Part shown: in pieces, positions 39,445 to 48,125 of the stretch
Numbering within the stretch: position 1 is the stretch's first letter
How the letters are laid out: each line of letters begins with the position of its first letter
Assembly: GCF_000379605.1 (NCBI RefSeq)
Contig: NZ_KB902702.1
Span: forward strand, 298,471 to 362,470
Reading direction: 5' to 3'
From: Rhizobium giardinii bv. giardinii H152
GTDB taxonomy: Bacteria > Pseudomonadota > Alphaproteobacteria > Rhizobiales > Rhizobiaceae
Length of the DNA stretch: 64,000 nt
The notes under the pieces: model-generated
What the model was told of the DNA's origin: nothing
The model's input: only the letters and a program-made list of their open reading frames with translations
The model's database searches: none
Program-made: the position numbers and the translations under genes

Positions 39445-40566
39445 ATGAGCAAGATCAATTCCATCGAGATCACCCATCACCGGCTGCCGCTCGACCCGGC
39501 CTTCAAGGCGAGCTGGGACGGCCGTCCGCGGAAACAATTCGACGTGACGATCGTCCGCGTCCGTGATAACGAGGGCCGCGAGGGGATCGGCTCCGGCGAC
39601 CTGATGAAGGGCTTCGAGGGCCACGAGGACCTGTTCATCGGTCAGGATCCGCGTCATCTGGAGCGGCACTACGAGGTGCTGTCGCATATTTCTTTCCACT
39701 ACGGCCGCTGCTGGCCGATGGACCTGGCGCTCTGGGACCTCTCCGGCAAGATCACGCAGGAACCGGTCTGGCGCATGCTCGGCGGCCGGGCCGACAAGGT
39801 CCGGCTCTATGCCTCCTCCGGCGTCCTGCGCGAGCCCTCGGCCATGGCCGATCAGGCCGAGCGCTATATCGAGGAAGGTTTCCCGGCGATGAAGGTGCGC
39901 TTTTCCTCATCGTCCGGCGGCCGCGGCAGTTGGAAGGCCGATGTCAAGGCGCTCGAAGCCATCCGCGCCCGCGTTGGCGACCGGCTGGAACTGATGGTCG
40001 ATTGCAACCAGGGCTGGCGCATGCCGTGGGACACGACGCTGGCTTGGACCTTCAAGGATGCGCTGGCCGTCGCGAAAGAGCTGGAAAGGCTCACAGTCTA
40101 CTGGATGGAAGAACCGCTGTTTCGCGCCGACCACGAAGGCATGCGCCGCCTCTCCGACGCCACCAGCGTGCGCATCGCCGGCGGCGAGATGACCCGCGAG
40201 CTCTATGAGTTCCGTGACATCATCGAGGCCCGCGCCCTCGATGTCATCCAGCCGGATGTGGCGCTCACCGGTGGCATCACCGGCTGCCGCCGTATCGCTT
40301 ACCAGGCCCGCGAGGCCGGCGTGATGTTCACGCCGCATTCCTGGACCAACGGCATCGGGGTGCTCGCCAACGCCCACCTCACCGCCGGCGTGGGCGACGC
40401 GCCGTTCCTCGAATATCCCTACGACAATCCCGAATGGAGCGAGGAGCGCCGCGACTACCCGATGGTCTCGCCGCTGACGCACAAGGGTGGCTGGCTGGAA
40501 CTGGGCGAAACGCCCGGGCTGGGCGTGGTGCTCGACGAGGAGCGGCTGCGGGCGACGAGGGTATAG
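39445..40566 (+). CDS. Enolase-superfamily protein (mandelate racemase/muconate lactonizing type)
   Basis: A 373-residue enolase-superfamily enzyme. Metal ligands are the Asp of 'LELMVDCNQGWRMPW', Glu of 'VYWMEEPLFRADHEG' and Glu of 'VRIAGGEMTRELYEF'. A mandelate-racemase-type His/Asp dyad is present in 'VIQPDVALTGGITG' and 'FTPHSWTNGIGVLA'. The second strand reads 'AMKVRFSSSSGG', Lys-x-Arg instead of the common Lys-x-Lys. This points to acid-sugar dehydratases or racemases; substrate unknown. Third gene of the ADH-ALDH operon, 15 bases after ALDH. Confidence 0.85.
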   Translation: MSKINSIEITHHRLPLDPAFKASWDGRPRKQFDVTIVRVRDNEGREGIGSGDLMKGFEGHEDLFIGQDPRHLERHYEVLSHISFHYGRCWPMDLALWDLSGKITQEPVWRMLGGRADKVRLYASSGVLREPSAMADQAERYIEEGFPAMKVRFSSSSGGRGSWKADVKALEAIRARVGDRLELMVDCNQGWRMPWDTTLAWTFKDALAVAKELERLTVYWMEEPLFRADHEGMRRLSDATSVRIAGGEMTRELYEFRDIIEARALDVIQPDVALTGGITGCRRIAYQAREAGVMFTPHSWTNGIGVLANAHLTAGVGDAPFLEYPYDNPEWSEERRDYPMVSPLTHKGGWLELGETPGLGVVLDEERLRATRV

Positions 40567-40716
40567 GGAGCTTCAGGCGGTCATCTTCGCGCCCGTAAGT
40601 GCGAAGGGGCGGGGGGAGGACACCGAGCAAGGACTTTGCTGACGTTCAGCTTAATGTCAGCCGCACAGCACAGAAGGAACGGATCGTTGTCCTTCCCTTT
40701 GTTGCTGGAGTAAAGC

Positions 40717-42369
40717 TTGAACCGTCTCTTTCCCAGGCGCCCCACCTTGGGGAGCATACCGTTGAGCCTGTTTGTGGCCGTTTACATCCTGGTCGCCCTC
40801 AACCTCACCTTCTGGAACGACGCCTTCCATGTTTTCGGTGGGCTGCACGGCGCATTCTACATGTTCGCCGCTGCGATCATGTTGCTGGTGTTCGCCGGCA
40901 TGATCGTCTTTTCGGCGAAGTATCTGATCAAGCCGTTCCTGGTCTTCCTCATCATCGCAGGTGCCATCGCCTCCTACTATACGGATTTTTTCGGCGTGGT
41001 GATCGACAAGGAGATGATCCGGAATGCCGTGGTCACAACACCTGAAGAAGCGAGCCATCTCATCACGGCGACCTTCATCATGCATGTTATTCTCTACGGT
41101 GTTCTGCCGTCGGCGCTGGTCTTGGCGACGCGGGTCAAACATCGACCCTTGCTCAGCAAGGCCTTCGTCAATCTTGCCGCCGTCGTCGTCTGTTTGTCTC
41201 TTTGTGCCGGCCTTGCCTTTGCCAACTACTCGGGTCTCTCCTCCAACATTCGCGAACACCGGGACATGATGGCGAAACTGACGCCATTTGCGCCGATTAC
41301 GTCGGCCATCGCCCTTGTGGTCAGCGCCTATCGCGAGATCGGGCTGGCCCGCGCTCCACTGGGGACTGACGCCCAAATCGGCCCGGTGATTGCCAAGGCG
41401 CAAAAACCCGTCGTCACCATTATCGTTGCCGGCGAGACGGCGCGCGCCATGAATTTTTCCCTCAACGGCTACCAACGCGACACCAATCCTGAACTGGAGG
41501 CCCGGGGCGTGACGAATTTCACGCAAACGACGAGCTGCGGGACGGCGACGGCGGTGTCGCTGCCGTGCATGTTTTCGGTCTATGGCAAGAAGAACTATTC
41601 GGACAGGAAGGCGCGCTCGACCGATACATTGATGGATGTGTTGCGTCGCGCCGGGCTCGATGGCTACTGGTGGGACAACAATACCGGCAGCAAGGGCGTT
41701 GCCGACCTGATCAGCTTTGCCAGCGTCACGAAGCAGAAGAACAGCCCCTATTGCAAGCAAGGCGAATGTCTGGACGATATCTTTCTGGGCAAGCTCGACA
41801 GCAAGCTCGCGGGTATCACCAGGAATACGGTCATCGTTCTGCATCAGCTCGGCAGCCACGGCCCGGCCTACTTCATGCGCTATCCGGAGGAATTCCGACG
41901 GTTCGTGCCGGATTGCCGCACGCCGCAACTGTCAGAGTGCAGCCGCGAGGAGATCGTCAACGCCTACGACAATACGGTCCTCTACACCGACCATAACCTC
42001 GCCGCAGTCATCGATCTTCTGAAGAAGCATCAGGACCGCGTCGATGGAGCGATGATTTACATGTCGGACCACGGCGAGTCCCTGGGGGAAAACGGATTGT
42101 TCCTGCACGGCGCTCCCTACATGTTCGCGCCGGCCGAACAGACGCATGTGCCTTTCATCGCATGGTTTTCGGATGGCTATGCCCAGCTGACGAAACTCGA
42201 CAGATCCTGTCTCGCCAAATATGCCAGCGCTGCCACCTCGCACGACAACCTGTTTCATACGGTGCTGGGAATGATGAATGTCGAGACCAAGGTCTACAAT
42301 CCGGACCTCGATGTCTTTGCTGCCTGCCGATCGGTAGCTACGGACAGTCAGTTCGGGGTTGGCTCATGA
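40717..42369 (+). CDS. eptA: Phosphoethanolamine transferase-like sulfatase-fold protein
   Basis: A 550-residue membrane enzyme of the EptA class, which adds phosphoethanolamine to lipid A or other glycans on the periplasmic face. Five N-terminal membrane segments (about residues 12-190) precede a periplasmic sulfatase-fold domain. Metal and catalytic features are 'VAGETARAMNFSLNGYQRDT', the Thr nucleophile in 'CGTATAVSLPCMFSVYG', and 'YMSDHGESLGENGLFLHGAP'. The start is a TTG at 40717 with GGAG six bases upstream; no ATG gives a complete first segment. Acceptor lipid not determined. The symbol is by class, not proven. Confidence 0.85.
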   Translation: MNRLFPRRPTLGSIPLSLFVAVYILVALNLTFWNDAFHVFGGLHGAFYMFAAAIMLLVFAGMIVFSAKYLIKPFLVFLIIAGAIASYYTDFFGVVIDKEMIRNAVVTTPEEASHLITATFIMHVILYGVLPSALVLATRVKHRPLLSKAFVNLAAVVVCLSLCAGLAFANYSGLSSNIREHRDMMAKLTPFAPITSAIALVVSAYREIGLARAPLGTDAQIGPVIAKAQKPVVTIIVAGETARAMNFSLNGYQRDTNPELEARGVTNFTQTTSCGTATAVSLPCMFSVYGKKNYSDRKARSTDTLMDVLRRAGLDGYWWDNNTGSKGVADLISFASVTKQKNSPYCKQGECLDDIFLGKLDSKLAGITRNTVIVLHQLGSHGPAYFMRYPEEFRRFVPDCRTPQLSECSREEIVNAYDNTVLYTDHNLAAVIDLLKKHQDRVDGAMIYMSDHGESLGENGLFLHGAPYMFAPAEQTHVPFIAWFSDGYAQLTKLDRSCLAKYASAATSHDNLFHTVLGMMNVETKVYNPDLDVFAACRSVATDSQFGVGS

Positions 42370-42416
42370 CGGGCATGGGGTCGACAGGTCCTTGGGGCGC
42401 TGAGCGCGAGGTAATC

Positions 42417-43214
42417 TCAACTCCCCTCGTCGGGAATATTCAGCACATGCCCACAGGCCTTGCAGTGCACGGCATCAGCGTCATGGCGCTGCAGACCGCA
42501 TTGCGGGCAGGGGAAGACGACCTTGTGCGGTCGCACGATCGCCTGGGCGAGGCGCACGAAGAATGAGATGCCGAAGATCATCGTCACGATCGACGTGAGC
42601 TTGCCGAGCGTGCCGGGCAAGGTGATGTCGCCGAACCCCGTCGTCGTGATCGTCGCGACGGTGAAATAGAGCGCGTCCACGAATCCTTCCACCCCAGCCT
42701 GATGGTAGAAAAATACCGTGTAGACGAAGCCTGTAACGAGGAAGAGGAACGTGAGGAAGTTGATGCAGGCGCGGATGACTTCTTCCCACTCGCCATAGCC
42801 GGCCCGCTTGATCAAAAGCGCGAAAACCTTGCTTTGTCCGAGGGACCAGACGCGGAAGGCACGCAGGAAGGCGAAGTTCGAGAATGTCGCCGGAAAGAGC
42901 AGCGTCGCGAGGATCGCGGTATCGACCCAGGTCATCGGTCGTGTCAGCCAGCGCCTGAGGTTCGAGGCGATCAATGCGCGCGCGCCGAGTTCGAAGGCGA
43001 TGACCACGGCGATTGCATAGTCGACGATCAGATAGATCCGCCCGCCGCCGAAATAGGGACCGGCCAGAAAGAACGCGATGATGGCGACGTCGATGATCGC
43101 CATGGTGATCTGGAAACGGACCGCCTTGCGGCTCGTCCCGAGATAAAGCGATCGCAGCCTTTCGCGAACCGCGTTCAATTGTCTTTCGCCCGATGGATCC
43201 CGCCGTTCGGCCAT
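42417..43214 (-). CDS. Voltage-gated K+ channel-like protein with C-terminal zinc ribbon
   Basis: A 265-residue ion channel subunit. Voltage-sensor-like segments ('FQITMAIIDVAIIAFFLAGP', 'AFLRAFRVWSLGQSKVFALL' with regularly spaced Arg) precede a pore with selectivity filter 'TITTTGFGDITLPGT', an atypical GFGD in place of GYGD. The tail carries a zinc ribbon, 'CPQCGLQRHDADAVHCKACG'. Start at 43214 (MAERRD) is chosen; a longer frame to 43292 lacks support. Divergent from lpiA. Confidence 0.88.
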   Translation of the reverse strand: MAERRDPSGERQLNAVRERLRSLYLGTSRKAVRFQITMAIIDVAIIAFFLAGPYFGGGRIYLIVDYAIAVVIAFELGARALIASNLRRWLTRPMTWVDTAILATLLFPATFSNFAFLRAFRVWSLGQSKVFALLIKRAGYGEWEEVIRACINFLTFLFLVTGFVYTVFFYHQAGVEGFVDALYFTVATITTTGFGDITLPGTLGKLTSIVTMIFGISFFVRLAQAIVRPHKVVFPCPQCGLQRHDADAVHCKACGHVLNIPDEGS

Positions 43215-43425
43215 ACAAGCGAGATAGACCGCAAGCGGAGGCGGGTCAATGATCGCCGACACCTGCGCCCTCGAAACGGCAGGATGACGCAAACTCAGGT
43301 GCCATTGCTGTGCCCGCCGCCCATGATTCCGCTCCCGACCAGATTACAGGAAGTTCACTTTTTTGCGGTGCGAAGCGGATGTATACCCTCGCCAGTGCTA
43401 TGGTTCCCGGCGACAGGGTGTTTGC

Positions 43426-46029
43426 ATGATAGATATATCCGATCGAACCGACGCGCGCGAAGAGACCGCCGTCTCCCTGTTTCAACGTCTGCGCCGCAAC
43501 AGATGGCTTACCAAAGGCGGTGCTACTGCCATCATCCTCATCATCATCGGCTTTGCAATCGTCCGGCTGACGAGCGAAGTCCGCTATGACGATGTCGTGG
43601 CGGCGCTGCGGGCAACGTCCTGGCTATCGATCGTCTCCGCCATCCTCTTCACCGCGCTGAGCTTCGCTGCTCTGACACTCTATGATGTCGGCGCGCTCCT
43701 TTATGTGAAGCGCAAGCTGCCCTATGTGGATGTGGCCTTGACGGCGTTTGCCGCCTATGCCGTTGGAAACACCGCCGGTTTCGGGCCTCTGAGCGGCGGT
43801 GCCATTCGCTATCGCGCCTATTCGCGTCTCGGTCTGAAGCCTGAAGAAATCGCCGGCGTGATCGCCTTCGTCACGCTTGCCTTCGGACTGGGTCTTGCCA
43901 GCATTGCCTCGTTCAGCCTTCTGGCCATCGCGCCGGAAATTGCGCCGCTGGTCGGGCTTGATCCGTTCTGGCTGAGGCTCATTGCCGCGGCGGTTCTGGC
44001 CGGGCTTGGCGGCCTGATGGTCGCCGGCCGGGATGGCCGCGTCCTGCAGCTCGGCCGTATTGCGCTTCGATTTCCCGACTCCCGCACCGCGTCGCGGCAG
44101 CTTCTTGTCTCCGTGCTCGACATAGCCGCCTCCGCGACGGTGCTCTACGTGCTGCTGCCGGACGGGATCATGGGTTGGCCGGCTTTCCTTGCCGTCTACG
44201 CGGTTGCCGTCGGGCTCGGCGTGCTCAGCCATGTTCCTGCGGGCCTCGGCGTCTTCGAGACCGTCATCCTCGCGGCTCTGGGGCAGACGGCGGATATCGA
44301 CGCCGTGCTCGGCGCCTTGATGCTCTACCGGCTGATCTATCATGTGCTGCCGCTCCTTCTGGCGGTCATCTTCGTCATCGGCACGGAGGTGCGCAGCCTG
44401 TCCCGGCGTCCGGTCGCCTCCAGCCTGGGCCGGATTGCCGGACGGCTGACGCCCATACTCCTTGCCACCCTGGCGCTGGTGCTGGCCGCCATGTTGGTCT
44501 TTTCCAGCGTCACGCCGACGCCGGACGAAAACCTGGCCCTGCTGTCGAGCTACGTTCCGCTTCCCCTCCTGGAGGGCGCGCATTTCCTCGCAAGCCTGCT
44601 CGGGCTGGTGCTGGTGATTGTTGCGCGCGGTCTCGCGCGGCGGCTCGACGGCGCATGGTGGGCGGCGCTGGTGATCGCCTCGGTTGCCCTGCTCTTTTCG
44701 CTCATCAAGGCGGTGGCGCTGGTCGAGGCCGGCCTTCTCGCCTTCTTCGTCCTCAGTCTGCTTGCCACCCGCCGCATCTTCGACCGGCCGGCAACCTTCA
44801 CCGGCGAGCCGCTCACCGCATCCTGGCTATCAGCCATGCTGGCGCTCTGCCTCTTCGCCGTCACCATGCTTCTGTTCGTCTATCGCGACGTCGAATACAG
44901 TCACGATCTGTGGTGGCAGTTCGAGCTTTCGGGCGAAGCGCCGCGTGGCCTTCGCGCCGTCCTCGGCTTGACGATCTTCTGCGGCGCCGTGGCGTTGTGG
45001 AGCCTTTTGCGTCCAGCAAGGGCCCCTGCGGATATCTCGTCGAAGGATGCGCTTGAAATGGCGGTCGCCATAGCCGCTAAGCAGGACATCTCAGACGCCA
45101 ACCTTGTGCGGATGAGGGACAAGAGCCTGATGTTTTCGCCGGACGGGCGGGCCTTCATCATGTACGGGCGGCAGGCCCGCTCCTGGATCGCGCTTTTCGA
45201 TCCCATCGGCCCGCAGGACGCCTGGCCGGAACTGATCTGGCAATTCGTCGAGGCGGCAAGATCCTGCGGCTGCCGGCCGGTCTTCTACCAGGTTTCGCCC
45301 GCCGGCCTTTCCTACTATGCCGATGCCGGCCTGCGCGCGTTCCGGCTTGGCGAACTGGCGGTGATGGATCTGAGGACATTTGAGCTCAAGGGCGGCAAAT
45401 GGGCCGGTCTGCGCCAGGCGGTGAGCCGCGGGCAAAGAGACGGGCTGGAGTTCGAGATGGTAGATCCCGACGGGGTGCCTGCCATCATGGACGAGCTCTC
45501 CGCGGTGTCCGACAGTTGGCTTGCGCATCATCGGGCCAAGGAAAAAGGCTTCTCGCTGGGCGCTTTCGATGCGGACTATATTGCCGGCCAGCCGGTTGGA
45601 GTTCTGAGGGTGAATGGACGAATCGTCGCCTTCGCCAACGTCCTCGTCACCGACACGCTCGAGGAAGGATCGGTGGACCTGATGCGGTTTTCGCCGGATG
45701 CCCCCCGGGGGGCGATGGATTTCCTGTTCGTGTCGCTGATGGAATTCCTGCGTGACAAGGGATTCAAGACGTTCAATCTCGGCATGGCGCCCCTGGCTGG
45801 CCTTTCGGCGCGGCGGTCATCGCCCGTTTGGGACAAGGTCGGGCGAACTGTCTTCGAGCACGGCGAGCGCTTCTACAATTTCAAGGGGCTGAAGGCCTTC
45901 AAGTCGAAGTTTCATCCGCACTGGCAGCCCCGCTACATGGCGGCAGGCGGCGGCATCAGTCCTGTCCTTGCCCTGATGGATGCGACATTTCTGATCGGCG
46001 GCGGCGTAAAGGGGATTGTGAAAAAATGA
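43426..46029 (+). CDS. lpiA: Lysyl-phosphatidylglycerol synthase/flippase (MprF/LpiA)
   Basis: An 867-residue bifunctional protein. It has about 13-14 membrane segments in the N-terminal two thirds (flippase) and a C-terminal GNAT-like DUF2156 domain that transfers lysine from Lys-tRNA to phosphatidylglycerol ('GRQARSWIALFDPIG', 'RAKEKGFSLGAFDADYI', 'FLRDKGFKTFNLGMAPLAGL', 'NFKGLKAFKSKFHPHWQPRY'). Cationic lipid lowers surface charge and supports acid and peptide tolerance. In rhizobia the gene is lpiA and pairs with atvA. Start at 43426 is preferred; the ATG at 43363 gives 21 unlike residues. Its stop overlaps atvA by four bases. Confidence 0.93.
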   Translation: MIDISDRTDAREETAVSLFQRLRRNRWLTKGGATAIILIIIGFAIVRLTSEVRYDDVVAALRATSWLSIVSAILFTALSFAALTLYDVGALLYVKRKLPYVDVALTAFAAYAVGNTAGFGPLSGGAIRYRAYSRLGLKPEEIAGVIAFVTLAFGLGLASIASFSLLAIAPEIAPLVGLDPFWLRLIAAAVLAGLGGLMVAGRDGRVLQLGRIALRFPDSRTASRQLLVSVLDIAASATVLYVLLPDGIMGWPAFLAVYAVAVGLGVLSHVPAGLGVFETVILAALGQTADIDAVLGALMLYRLIYHVLPLLLAVIFVIGTEVRSLSRRPVASSLGRIAGRLTPILLATLALVLAAMLVFSSVTPTPDENLALLSSYVPLPLLEGAHFLASLLGLVLVIVARGLARRLDGAWWAALVIASVALLFSLIKAVALVEAGLLAFFVLSLLATRRIFDRPATFTGEPLTASWLSAMLALCLFAVTMLLFVYRDVEYSHDLWWQFELSGEAPRGLRAVLGLTIFCGAVALWSLLRPARAPADISSKDALEMAVAIAAKQDISDANLVRMRDKSLMFSPDGRAFIMYGRQARSWIALFDPIGPQDAWPELIWQFVEAARSCGCRPVFYQVSPAGLSYYADAGLRAFRLGELAVMDLRTFELKGGKWAGLRQAVSRGQRDGLEFEMVDPDGVPAIMDELSAVSDSWLAHHRAKEKGFSLGAFDADYIAGQPVGVLRVNGRIVAFANVLVTDTLEEGSVDLMRFSPDAPRGAMDFLFVSLMEFLRDKGFKTFNLGMAPLAGLSARRSSPVWDKVGRTVFEHGERFYNFKGLKAFKSKFHPHWQPRYMAAGGGISPVLALMDATFLIGGGVKGIVKK

Positions 46030-47405
46030 TCGGGAAAACCGTGATCCTTACGGCGCTGGGCGCCTGCCTGTTTCTATCTTCGGCCGGCGCGCGAGCGCAG
46101 GATGCATCAGGCTTCGATACGGGCATGATTCCCGCCCCGCATATTCAGATGCCGGACGGGCCCCTTTCCGCGGCGGTCTTTTTGATCTCCGACAAGACCG
46201 GCTGGTCGGCAAAGGAAGATGCGCTGGCAAAGACGCTGACGGGAGAGGGAGCGCTGGTGATCGGCATCGATCTGCCGGCCTATCTGGCATCGCTTTCAAA
46301 GGACGATGGCGACTGCGTCTATATGGTGTCCGACATCGAGGCGCTGAGCCAGGAGGTCCAGCGGGCGGCCAGGAACGACAATTATCGGCTGCCGATCGTT
46401 GCTGGCGTCGGCGCGGGCGGCGCGCTTGCCCTGGCGATCGCTGCGCAGACGCCGGCCGCGACGATCGGGCAGACGCTGGCCGTCGACCCAGAGGCCGGCA
46501 TTGCGTTGACCAAGCATCTGTGCACCCCAGCGACCAAGCAGACTATTGGCGACCGGATGATCTACGGCCTGACCGACGGGCCGCTGCCCGATCCTGTCAC
46601 CGTGCTGTTCACCGGTGCGGCGCCGGCGGACGGCCGGGCGCATGTCGCCAGTCTGACCGCCAGCCACAGCGACATTCAGGTCACCGAAACGGACGACGAC
46701 AGCTGGGCGGCTCTGTCGGATACGCTTTCTTCTCTGATTTCGGCCGCCGCAGATGACGACAACCCGCTCGGCCTGCCGCTGACGGTGCTCGATGCCAAGC
46801 CGAGCCGCGACACGATGGCGATCGTCTATTCCGGCGATGGCGGCTGGCGCGATATCGACAAGGAGGTCGGCGACGTGCTGCAGCAGCAGGGGGTTCCGGT
46901 GGTCGGGATCGATTCGCTGCGATATTTCTGGTCCGAACGCCAGCCGCAGGAAACCGCGGACGACCTCCATCGCATCATCGCGTTCTACGCCAAGCGCTGG
47001 AACGTTAAACATGTCCTGCTGGTCGGCTATTCCTTCGGGGCGGATATCCTGCCGAGGACATACAATCTGCTGCCGAAGGCGGACCGCGAGCGGGTGGCCC
47101 AGATCTCGCTAATGGCGGTGTCGCACCAGGTCGACTACAAGATTTCCGTCCTCGGCTGGCTTGGCGCGACCGGATCGGACGGCTCTGGAGATCCGGCGGA
47201 CGACATCGCGAAAATTAATCCTGCGCTTGTTCAATGCATCTACGGGACGGACGATGAAGACGATCTCTGCCCGACGCTGGCCGGCACCGGCGTGGAGGTT
47301 CTGCCGATTGATGGGGGGCACCATTTCGACGAGGACTATCCCGCGCTGGTGAAGCGCATTCTGGGCGGATTCGATCGCCGGCTGATTGCGACGTCGGGGC
47401 CGTAG
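46026..47405 (+). CDS. atvA: AcvB/VirJ-family lysyl-phosphatidylglycerol hydrolase (AtvA)
   Basis: A 459-residue periplasmic alpha/beta-hydrolase-fold protein of the AcvB/VirJ type. It has a signal peptide ('ILTALGACLFLSSAGARAQD'). The C-terminal VirJ-like domain has 'AIVYSGDGGWRDIDKEVGD', 'VVGIDSLRYFW', the nucleophile Ser in 'LLVGYSFGADILPR' and 'PIDGGHHFDEDYP'. In Agrobacterium AcvB hydrolyses lysyl-PG made by LpiA. The ATG overlaps the lpiA stop by four bases (ATGA), coupling synthesis and breakdown. Confidence 0.92.
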   Translation: MIGKTVILTALGACLFLSSAGARAQDASGFDTGMIPAPHIQMPDGPLSAAVFLISDKTGWSAKEDALAKTLTGEGALVIGIDLPAYLASLSKDDGDCVYMVSDIEALSQEVQRAARNDNYRLPIVAGVGAGGALALAIAAQTPAATIGQTLAVDPEAGIALTKHLCTPATKQTIGDRMIYGLTDGPLPDPVTVLFTGAAPADGRAHVASLTASHSDIQVTETDDDSWAALSDTLSSLISAAADDDNPLGLPLTVLDAKPSRDTMAIVYSGDGGWRDIDKEVGDVLQQQGVPVVGIDSLRYFWSERQPQETADDLHRIIAFYAKRWNVKHVLLVGYSFGADILPRTYNLLPKADRERVAQISLMAVSHQVDYKISVLGWLGATGSDGSGDPADDIAKINPALVQCIYGTDDEDDLCPTLAGTGVEVLPIDGGHHFDEDYPALVKRILGGFDRRLIATSGP

Positions 47406-47456
47406 AGGGCGCCGAAAAATGTGAAGTGGCCCGCTGCCGCGGTGTCGGGCTTTGGC

Positions 47457-48095
<639 letters not shown>

Positions 48096-48125
48096 TCAGC
48101 ATGCCGTGTTCGAGGAGGCTGTGCC

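Noticed and set aside
40585..40606. CTTCGC-N10-GCGAAG as a terminator after the enolase-superfamily gene
   Set aside because: Only six pairs, long loop and no T run.
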